Assembly: GCA_965370435.1 (NCBI GenBank)
Contig: CBDUUP010000155.1
Location: forward strand, 1 to 9,575
Reading direction: 5' to 3'
DNA: 9,575 nt
Origin: CBDUUP01 sp965370435
Lineage (GTDB): Bacteria > Chloroflexota > Anaerolineae > Anaerolineales > UBA11579
The first letter of the stretch is position 1. Every line of letters starts with the position of its first letter. The position numbers were made by a program, and so were the translations under genes. The notes below the pieces were generated by a model. The model searched no databases, had not been told where the DNA came from, and worked only from the letters and a program-made list of their open reading frames with translations. Below, in pieces: positions 4,841 to 9,575 of this stretch.

Positions 4841-5778
4841 TGAACCCCCACATCGCCGTGGACTTGGGCGGCACCCAAATGCGCGCCGCCTGCTATCCCC
4901 CCGATAGCCTGACCCCCCTAGCTCAATTGCGCCGGCCCACTGAGAGAGAGGATCCGTCTGGTCTTACTGATCGCTTGATAGACCTCATCGCCTCCGTCTG
5001 GCCGGAGGAGGGGGAGGTGGAGGCCATCGGCGTGGCGTCGCCCGGCCCACTGAACCCCTATACCGGCGTCATCCTTAATACCCCCAATATTCCCGGCTGG
5101 GAAAATGTGCCTCTGGTGAAAATTCTACAGGATCGCTTTGAAGTCCCCGTGGCGTTGGGCAACGACGCCAACCTGGCCGCTCTGGGGGAATGGCGTTACG
5201 GGGCCGGGCAGGGACACCACCACCTGCTCTACCTGACCGTCAGCACCGGCATCGGCGGCGGGGTCATCCTGGACGACCGGCTGCTGGTGGGGGCCAGTGG
5301 TATGGGCGCAGAGCTGGGCCACGTCACAGCGCTGCCGGACGGCCCGGTATGCTCTTGCGGGCAGCCCGGCCACCTGGAGGCGGTCGCCGCCGGACTGGCA
5401 ATCGCCCGGTGGGTTGGGGAGCAAATCGCTCTGGGTGAACCTTCTAGTCTAGCCGGAGTCCCCAACCTGACCGCCAAAGCCGTCTCCCAGGACGCCCAGA
5501 GCGGCGATCCACTCGCCATACAGGCCCTAGAGAGGGCGGGGACGTTCATCGGACGAGCTTTGGCCGACTTCTGCCACATCTTCAACCCGACCATCATCCT
5601 CATCGGAGGGGGCGTTTCCCAGAGCGGACCGCTGCTGTTTGAACCGATAAAGGCCGCCCTCCACCAACATATCCTCACCCCTGAATACCTGGAGAACCTC
5701 ACCATCACCGCCGCCCAACTGGGCGATGACGCCGGTCTGCTGGGCGCGCTGGCGCTGGCGCGGGGGAATTCGGAATAG
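4840..5778 (+). CDS. ROK-family sugar kinase (probable glucokinase)
   Basis: The 312-residue cytoplasmic kinase would phosphorylate glucose or a related hexose with ATP. No DNA-binding N-terminus is present, so it is an enzyme and not a ROK repressor. Motifs: DLGGTQMR phosphate loop (8-15), GNDANLAALGE with the catalytic Asp109 (107-117), STGIGGGVI (135-143), AELGH with Glu158 and His161, CSCGQPGHLE (171-180) and IGGGVSQ (255-261). The zinc motif, normally CxCGxxGCxE, has His178 in place of the third Cys; His could still bind zinc. An in-frame ATG at 4774 would add 22 residues encoded by tandem repeat. I prefer the ATG at 4840 because the DLGGT loop then begins at the usual distance and a -10 box lies right before it. 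Substrate is inferred from the family and from nearby gap-pgk; N-acetylhexosamine or mannose kinases cannot be excluded. Confidence 0.92.
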   Translation: MNPHIAVDLGGTQMRAACYPPDSLTPLAQLRRPTEREDPSGLTDRLIDLIASVWPEEGEVEAIGVASPGPLNPYTGVILNTPNIPGWENVPLVKILQDRFEVPVALGNDANLAALGEWRYGAGQGHHHLLYLTVSTGIGGGVILDDRLLVGASGMGAELGHVTALPDGPVCSCGQPGHLEAVAAGLAIARWVGEQIALGEPSSLAGVPNLTAKAVSQDAQSGDPLAIQALERAGTFIGRALADFCHIFNPTIILIGGGVSQSGPLLFEPIKAALHQHILTPEYLENLTITAAQLGDDAGLLGALALARGNSE

Positions 5779-5907
5779 GCAATCCAGTAGGAACTTCAAG
5801 CAAGACCCCCTCGCTTGTTCTATTGAACGCATCTTCAGATATTCTATTGGCCGAAGGTAATCCGACCAAATGGGAAATTTACGCAAGACATGATTGATGA
5901 GCGCATA

Positions 5908-5931
5908 GAAAACGCTTCTTGAAGCCTTTTC
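5908..5931. terminator. Candidate bidirectional terminator between convergent genes
   Basis: The palindrome GAAAAcGCTTC-TT-GAAGCcTTTTC matches at 10 of 11 arm positions. Read on either strand it gives a GCTTC/GAAGC stem followed by a TTTT tract. It sits in the 203-base gap between the converging ROK kinase and the methyltransferase-like gene, about 50 bases from the latter's stop. The stem is short (four to five firm pairs), so termination strength is uncertain. A second imperfect inverted repeat (TTGG 5847-5850 with CCAA 5866-5869) also lies in this gap; nothing else is recognisable. Confidence 0.4.
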
Positions 5932-5981
5932 CGTCCACGCTGCTGGGAAAAACGCTTATAGCTCTTCCAGGGAACAAGCCT

Positions 5982-6788
5982 TTACTCGGCATTAGCGCCC
6001 CGCAATTGAACCACCTTCTCGATCATCCCGGCGTAGTCCTCGTCGTCAGGGATCAGCAAGGGGAGGCCGATCTCCTGGGTCACAATGCGGCGGATCAACG
6101 GTTCGGTCAATGTCAGTTCCTGGCCCGGTTCGGCCAGCTTCTTGGCCTGGGCGTGGATGGTCAGCTCCTGGCCCCAATAATAGATCGTGCTGGCGTGGAT
6201 ATTCTCCTGCATGCGGCCGACTTCGCCCAGGGTCTCCGGTTCATCCAGGGTGAGCCAAATATCGGCGTACAGAAAATCCACTGCCTCTGCCGGAGTCCAG
6301 GCCAGCGCGTCGGCCTGGACAATATCCAGCTTGGCGAGGATGTCGGGAGGCAGTTGATCCAGCGCGCCCGATTCTTCTATCAAGGCGATCACCTGGGGGT
6401 CATATTCCACCACGGTCACCCGGTCTACGGCCGGGTTGAGGGCGATGTTGGCCGCCACCCAGCCCATCCCCAGGCCCATTACCACCGTATATCCACGGGC
6501 GAAGCGGCAGGCCAGTTCTTGACTCTCGATCTCCCGCGGCGAGAGAGACATCCAGGTCTCCCAGGACGGGGAATCGCCGCCGGCGCTTCGCAGAAGCACG
6601 GGCATATCCGATGCGGCCCATAGCTTGGTGTAGTAGCCCGGCACCAGGCCGAAAGGGGAGCGGGCGAGCTTCCATTTACCGGCGCGCCCTTCTTTATACT
6701 GGGGCAGATAGAAATCGGTGGTGAACAGGGGAACGCCCAGCGCTTCGGCCAGTTGTCCGGGGTCAGGTTGAGGGATATGGGGGTTCAT
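5982..6788 (-). CDS. Spermidine-synthase-like class I SAM-binding protein (putative methyltransferase)
   Basis: The 268-residue soluble protein contains a Rossmann-type nucleotide site. VVMGLGMGW (102-110) is the glycine-rich loop, VTVVEYD (124-130) provides the acidic residue expected to hold the ribose, IVQADALAW (157-164) is the motif around the adenine, and DFLYADIW (171-178) is the post-II/motif IV strand. This order is typical of spermidine-synthase-like folds, but I do not see a clear putrescine-binding gate-keeping region, so aminopropyl transfer is doubtful; methyl transfer to an unknown substrate is the more cautious guess. The N-terminal 95 residues and C-terminal 70 residues match nothing I recognise. 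There is no clear Shine-Dalgarno. On the minus strand TACAAT (6806-6801) would give a leader of only about six bases, while a consensus TATAAT (6842-6837) farther up is an alternative. The gene looks monocistronic. Confidence 0.75.
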   Translation of the reverse strand: MNPHIPQPDPGQLAEALGVPLFTTDFYLPQYKEGRAGKWKLARSPFGLVPGYYTKLWAASDMPVLLRSAGGDSPSWETWMSLSPREIESQELACRFARGYTVVMGLGMGWVAANIALNPAVDRVTVVEYDPQVIALIEESGALDQLPPDILAKLDIVQADALAWTPAEAVDFLYADIWLTLDEPETLGEVGRMQENIHASTIYYWGQELTIHAQAKKLAEPGQELTLTEPLIRRIVTQEIGLPLLIPDDEDYAGMIEKVVQLRGANAE

Positions 6789-6872
6789 TTGTGGGTCTCA
6801 ATTGTATGATCGGGGTGAGTAAGACTTCTGGGTATGATTATATTGTATTTTATGGATGATTGATTGAAAATA

Positions 6873-6893
6873 TTTCACCACAGAGACACAGAG
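6873..6893. repeat. Dispersed repeat TTTCACCACAGAGACACAGAG
   Basis: This is a short element of the CACCACAGAGACACAGAG type. A second, diverged copy (TTTCACCCCATAGACACAGAG) lies at 7834-7854, upstream of the acetyltransferase gene, and both are followed within 35 bases by a GAAAAGC A-rich segment. I recall similar sequences as common intergenic repeats in environmental genomes. Function unknown. Confidence 0.6.
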
Positions 6894-6939
6894 TACGCCG
6901 CTTCGCTTAGAGAGAAAAGCAAGAAAAACAAAAACTTTT

Positions 6940-7005
6940 TATCCGCGAATTTCGCGAATAACGCGAATAAAAAAAATTTGTGCAGATTAGTGTTATTCGC
7001 GGATA
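6940..7005. repeat. Palindromic repeat with CGCGAAT nonamer units
   Basis: TATCCGCGAAT (6940-6950) pairs perfectly with ATTCGCGGATA (6995-7005). Within the left side, CGCGAAT recurs every nine bases at 6944, 6953 and 6962, and CGCGAATAAC (6953-6962) can pair instead with GTTATTCGCG (6992-7001). The element can therefore form alternative stems. It lies in the 254-base gap between the acetyltransferase stop and the methyltransferase-like gene. Translations of such elements are often called as small hypothetical genes. Confidence 0.75.
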
Positions 7006-7042
7006 AATGTTTTTTAATATCTTCCCAGTCTCTTTTTTTTCT

Positions 7043-7807
7043 CTACTCCGGGCTTTCACGGTAGTGATAATGGTATAGCGTCTCGAAGCCCACTCCGGCA
7101 TACAGGGCGCGGGCCGGAGCGTTATTCTCCATCACCTGGAGGTACATCTCCGCCGCGCCGAGGCCTTTTCCCCATTCGGCCAGGGCGCGCAGGACCGCGC
7201 TGGCCGCGCCCCGGCGGCGGTAGGCTGGGCGGGTGGTCATCCCGAAGACGCCCAGCCAGCCGCGCTCCACAACGCCGACGCCCACCGCAGCGGAAGAGCT
7301 TTCAATCTCCAGATGGGCATAGCCTATCCGAGGAGCGATCCGTTTGAGGATACCCCGGCGCATATCGGCCACGTGACCGTCGAAGCCCTCCGACTCACAG
7401 TAGGCGGTGAACCAGGCTTCATCGAATTGCTCGCTGATGGAGACTGTCATTTCTGGGTGGGGAGGGGCTTGCGCCAATACGTTGGCCAGGTCGGCGGTCT
7501 GGACGGCGGTGCGGGCGTCGGTGGCATAGCCGCGCTGGGCGAGTATTTCATCCAGATCGGGAGGCTGGGCGGCGGGCGTCATCTGGAAGCGGGGGCGGGT
7601 TTCACGGCGGCGGTAGAAATCCTCTGCCAGGGAAATTTTCTCCTCCCGCGAGTGACGGCCTTCAGCGGCGTTGGGCCAGACCGAGTTGGCCCTCCGGGTG
7701 ACGCCCCAGTTGAATCGCAGCCGCCAGCCGTCCACCGCCAGCGCCACCGCGGCGGGCCAGGCGTTGGCGGCCAGTTCTTCGATAAGGGCGATCAAGGGGT
7801 CAGACAT
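7043..7807 (-). CDS. GNAT-family N-acetyltransferase with extra N-terminal domain
   Basis: The 254-residue cytoplasmic protein would transfer acetyl from acetyl-CoA to an unknown amine. The C-terminal half is a clear GNAT domain: the acetyl-CoA pyrophosphate loop is in VFGMTTRPAYRRRGAASAVLRAL (about 187-209, R-x-x-G-x-A), and NNAPARALYAGVGFE (228-242) is the conserved last helix-strand segment. The N-terminal half has WPAAVALAVDGWRLRF and GVTRRANSVWP (17-46), a pattern I associate with two-domain acetyltransferases of the Rv0428c type, where the first half is a degenerate GNAT-like domain; this link is tentative. No Shine-Dalgarno precedes the ATG at 7807. TACAAT (7819-7814, minus strand) ends six bases before it, so a leaderless mRNA is possible. 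It is divergent from the MFS exporter, with a shared 265-base spacer. Confidence 0.85.
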   Translation of the reverse strand: MSDPLIALIEELAANAWPAAVALAVDGWRLRFNWGVTRRANSVWPNAAEGRHSREEKISLAEDFYRRRETRPRFQMTPAAQPPDLDEILAQRGYATDARTAVQTADLANVLAQAPPHPEMTVSISEQFDEAWFTAYCESEGFDGHVADMRRGILKRIAPRIGYAHLEIESSSAAVGVGVVERGWLGVFGMTTRPAYRRRGAASAVLRALAEWGKGLGAAEMYLQVMENNAPARALYAGVGFETLYHYHYRESPE

Positions 7808-7813
7808 GGGTAA

Positions 7814-7819
7814 ATTGTA
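7814..7819 (-). promoter_or_regulatory. Possible -10 element of the acetyltransferase gene
   Basis: TACAAT on the minus strand ends exactly six bases before the ATG, the same spacing as at the ROK kinase. No -35 box is recognisable, so the support is the hexamer, its spacing and the absence of a ribosome binding site. Confidence 0.35.
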
Positions 7820-7833
7820 ACCTGAATCAGAAA

Positions 7834-7870
7834 TTTCACCCCATAGACACAGAGAAAAGCAAAAAATTTT
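7834..7870. repeat. Second copy of the ACAGAGACACAGAG-type repeat with A/T-rich tail
   Basis: TTTCACCCCATAGACACAGAG (7834-7854) differs from the copy at 6873-6893 by three bases and is followed by AAAAGC and an A/T-rich tail. It lies between the divergent acetyltransferase and exporter genes. The rest of this spacer (7871-8000) holds a small inverted repeat, AACCT (7940-7944) with AGGTT (7950-7954), and a TTGACA at 7880 without a well-spaced -10; no gene is visible there. Confidence 0.6.
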
Positions 7871-8002
7871 TGAGATTTTTTGACAAGTTTAACGTAGATA
7901 TAAATAGTGTCAGTCAACTAGATGTGATTATTCATATCAAACCTGCCGGAGGTTGCGTGTCTCGCGGACATCTTTTGCATTCATACCTGCTTCATAAATC
8001 AT

Positions 8003-8030
8003 TTGACATAGGGGTAATTTATACTATACT
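8003..8030 (+). promoter_or_regulatory. Sigma70-type promoter of the MFS exporter
   Basis: A consensus TTGACA (8003-8008) and TATACT (8025-8030) are separated by 16 bases. The expected transcription start is near 8037, giving a leader of about 36 bases before the ATG at 8073. No operator-like palindrome is seen overlapping the boxes. Confidence 0.75.
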
Positions 8031-8049
8031 AGCCTGCGCAAAACGCCCG

Positions 8050-8072
8050 CCCCCTCTGGAGGGGGACTATTT
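8050..8072 (+). promoter_or_regulatory. Shine-Dalgarno of the exporter, inside a GC hairpin
   Basis: GGAGG (8058-8062) lies ten bases before the ATG at 8073 and supports that start. CCCCCT (8050-8055) can pair with AGGGGG (8060-8065) around the loop CTGG, so the ribosome site is partly buried in a six-pair GC stem. This could lower translation or respond to temperature or a ligand; only the pairing is seen. Confidence 0.5.
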
Positions 8073-9461
8073 ATGCCTGATTCACAAACTATAGAAGCCC
8101 AAATCAGCGCCGACGCCCCGGCCCCAATCAACCCGCTGCGCTCGTTCATTGAGCTGCTGCGCCTGCGGAATTTCCGTTTACTGTGGATCGGCGAGGGCGT
8201 TTCGGTGATGGGCGACCAATTTTATTCCATTGCGCTGCCCTGGCTGGTGCTCCAACTCACCGATGACCTCTTTGTGTTGGGTCTCGTGATGGCCTTGAAG
8301 GGAATTCCCCGGCTGATCTTCATGCTCCTGGCGGGCGCGCTCATTGACCGCTTCACGCCCCGCGATTTGATGCTGTTGTCAAACACCATCCGCATGATCC
8401 TGGTCGCCATGCTGACCGCCCTGGTGTTGAGCGAGACCTTAGCCCTGTGGATGTTGTATCCCTTCGCCCTCTTGATGGGGATCGCCAACGCCTTCTTCTA
8501 CCCGGCCCAAAGCGCAATTGTGCCCAAAATCGTGGAGAGCAAACACCGCCAGGTAGCCAATTCCCTGGTCCAGGGGACAGTGCAGGCCAGCACATTTGCC
8601 GGGCCGCTGTTGGCCGGGCTGACCATCGCCATGCTGATGAATGGGTCCGACGCTCTCCTCAACAACCCCCAAGGTCTGACTGAGATGGTACCGGACATCA
8701 AGGGGACCGGTTATGCATTTGGCGTGGATGCCATCACTTTCTTGATCTCGGTGGTCACCCTGCTGCTGATGAAGCCCCAGGTACGCCCGGAGGGCAATGG
8801 TGAGAACAATGGGAAGAAAAACGGGGTGTGGAAATCCATCCAAGAGGCATTAGCCTTCGTGTACCATGATCCAACCTTGCGGGTGCTGTTCTTCTTCGTC
8901 GCCTCGGTCAATTTCCTGGTAGTAGGCCCGATGATGATCGGCATCCCCGTGTTGGCCAAGACCCGGCTGGCAGGAGGGGCCGCAGATTACGGATATATCA
9001 TCTCCGCCTTTGGAGGCGGTTCGCTGCTGGGCATCGTCCTGGCCGGGCTTCTGCCCAAACCTCCCGCCAAGCACATGGGGACCCTCGTCCTTCTCCTGAC
9101 CATCTTGTTGGGGGTGGGTATGGGCGGTCTGGGGTTTGTGACCGACACGGTTACGATCGTGTTGGCATCCCTGCTGCTCGGCGCGGCGCTGGGCTACGTC
9201 AGTATCACGATTATCACTTGGCTGCAAAACCGCACCCCTGAGAGTTTGATGGGACGCATGATGAGTCTGGTGATGCTGGCTTCGATTGGCATGGTGCCGG
9301 CGTCTCAGGCGTTGTGCGGCCTGGTCATTGGCTACAGCCTGGAAGGGATGTTCCTGGGAGTGGGTATCGCCATGACGCTGATAACCCTCCGGGTGTTGAT
9401 GATCCCCAGCATTCGGCAATTGGGTCTGCAGACCAGGATGTTCAGCGCAAACGGCGAGTGA
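8073..9461 (+). CDS. Major facilitator superfamily exporter (EntS/macrolide-efflux-like MFS)
   Basis: The 462-residue inner-membrane protein has about twelve hydrophobic segments in two halves separated by a hydrophilic loop at about 235-257. Motif A of the family is visible between segments 2 and 3 as GALIDRFTPRD (88-98), and LRLRNFRLLWIG near the N-terminus with an MGDQF turn is typical of the MFS_3 group, which includes enterobactin exporter EntS and macrolide exporters. By analogy it pumps a small molecule outward using the proton gradient; the substrate cannot be read from the sequence. A loop of about 24 residues (190-213) between predicted segments 5 and 6 is longer than I would expect. 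Expression is supported by a good promoter and GGAGG site. The gene is apparently monocistronic, divergent from the acetyltransferase gene, with no adjacent biosynthetic or regulator gene. Confidence 0.9.
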   Translation: MPDSQTIEAQISADAPAPINPLRSFIELLRLRNFRLLWIGEGVSVMGDQFYSIALPWLVLQLTDDLFVLGLVMALKGIPRLIFMLLAGALIDRFTPRDLMLLSNTIRMILVAMLTALVLSETLALWMLYPFALLMGIANAFFYPAQSAIVPKIVESKHRQVANSLVQGTVQASTFAGPLLAGLTIAMLMNGSDALLNNPQGLTEMVPDIKGTGYAFGVDAITFLISVVTLLLMKPQVRPEGNGENNGKKNGVWKSIQEALAFVYHDPTLRVLFFFVASVNFLVVGPMMIGIPVLAKTRLAGGAADYGYIISAFGGGSLLGIVLAGLLPKPPAKHMGTLVLLLTILLGVGMGGLGFVTDTVTIVLASLLLGAALGYVSITIITWLQNRTPESLMGRMMSLVMLASIGMVPASQALCGLVIGYSLEGMFLGVGIAMTLITLRVLMIPSIRQLGLQTRMFSANGE

Positions 9462-9477
9462 TCGCAAAAAAAAATAC

Positions 9478-9527
9478 CACTAAGGCAAGAAGGCATAAAG
9501 TTTTTGGTTTTTCTTCGTGCCTTAGTG
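9478..9527. repeat. Palindromic repeat CACTAAGGCA..TGCCTTAGTG downstream of the exporter
   Basis: The arm 9478-9492 (CACTAAGGCAAGAAG) pairs with 9513-9527 (CTTCGTGCCTTAGTG) at 14 of 15 positions around a 20-base A/T-rich loop. It starts 16 bases after the MFS stop codon. The T-runs are in the loop, not after the stem, so it is not a standard terminator, although a hairpin here may protect the mRNA end. It resembles a common dispersed ACCACTAAGGCAC element. The last 48 bases of the window show nothing further. Confidence 0.7.
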
Positions 9528-9575
9528 TAATGTTAAGCTAAATGTTGGTAAAAGATTGAAACACTGAATCGCTGA

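Noticed and set aside
720..5778. A novel multi-gene system or defence island
   Set aside because: All genes here belong to known families of central metabolism; there are no nucleases, ATPases, toxins or mobile genes next to them.
5919..6623. A 234-residue plus-strand frame opposite the methyltransferase-like gene
   Set aside because: The minus-strand frame has an ordered SAM-binding motif set, whereas this one has none and no ribosome site.
6864..7064. Open frame for a 66-residue protein on the plus strand
   Set aside because: It is a translation of two intergenic repeats (ACAGAGACACAGAG type and the CGCGAAT palindrome), has no ribosome site and shows the Lys/Asn-rich composition typical of repeat-derived false genes.
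7880..7905. Second promoter (TTGACA with TATAAA) upstream of the exporter
   Set aside because: The spacing of 13 bases is too short for a normal sigma70 promoter, and a well-spaced promoter exists at 8003-8030.
7870..8094. Open frame for a 74-residue protein overlapping the exporter start
   Set aside because: It has no ATG or ribosome site, runs through the exporter promoter and Shine-Dalgarno and overlaps the true start; nothing in the residues resembles a domain.

Overview
The window is about 9.6 kb of GC-rich, densely coded bacterial chromosome. Eight protein genes are supported: seven complete and one cut off by the left edge. The gene set is housekeeping metabolism plus ordinary signalling and transport genes. 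A YvcK protein with an N-terminal membrane domain, several short-repeat families in the intergenic gaps and start codons without Shine-Dalgarno sequences lying just behind -10 boxes suggest a Chloroflexota (Anaerolineae-like) genome. That assignment is inference: there is no rRNA or other marker to prove it. No phage, transposase, tRNA, rRNA, CRISPR array or defence locus is visible.

Layout. Positions 1-564 (+) hold the C-terminal part of an HD-GYP phosphodiesterase. It converges on a minus-strand block of three genes, read right to left: yvcK (4582-3248), gap (3049-2012) and pgk (1913-720). gap and pgk look like an operon with a strong hairpin between them. Divergent from yvcK is a ROK-family sugar kinase (4840-5778, +). 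This kinase converges on a spermidine-synthase-like SAM-binding protein (6788-5982, -), with a small bidirectional terminator candidate between them. A GNAT acetyltransferase (7807-7043, -) is divergent from an MFS exporter (8073-9461, +) that has a good promoter and ribosome site.

How the genes fit together. gap and pgk encode consecutive steps of lower glycolysis. The ROK kinase probably feeds glucose-6-phosphate or a related sugar phosphate into the same pathway. YvcK-family proteins are tied to carbon-source-dependent growth and cell-envelope precursor balance. Positions 720-5778 can therefore be read as a central-carbon neighbourhood. The right third (methyltransferase-like protein, acetyltransferase, exporter) shows no clear pathway link.

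The gaps between genes are the most unusual part. No gap exceeds 300 bases, yet almost all carry repeats: imperfect 7/8-base tandem blocks at 588-635, 3169-3247 and 4755-4816; a 7-base block overlapping the pgk stop codon; a 9-base tandem block at 4631-4675; and several palindromic dispersed repeats. yvcK, the ROK kinase and possibly the acetyltransferase appear to be transcribed as leaderless or nearly leaderless mRNAs, whereas gap, pgk and the exporter have clear Shine-Dalgarno sites. I did not find a convincing new multi-gene system; the candidates for a second look are the repeat patchwork, the promoter architecture and a few altered metal-binding motifs.
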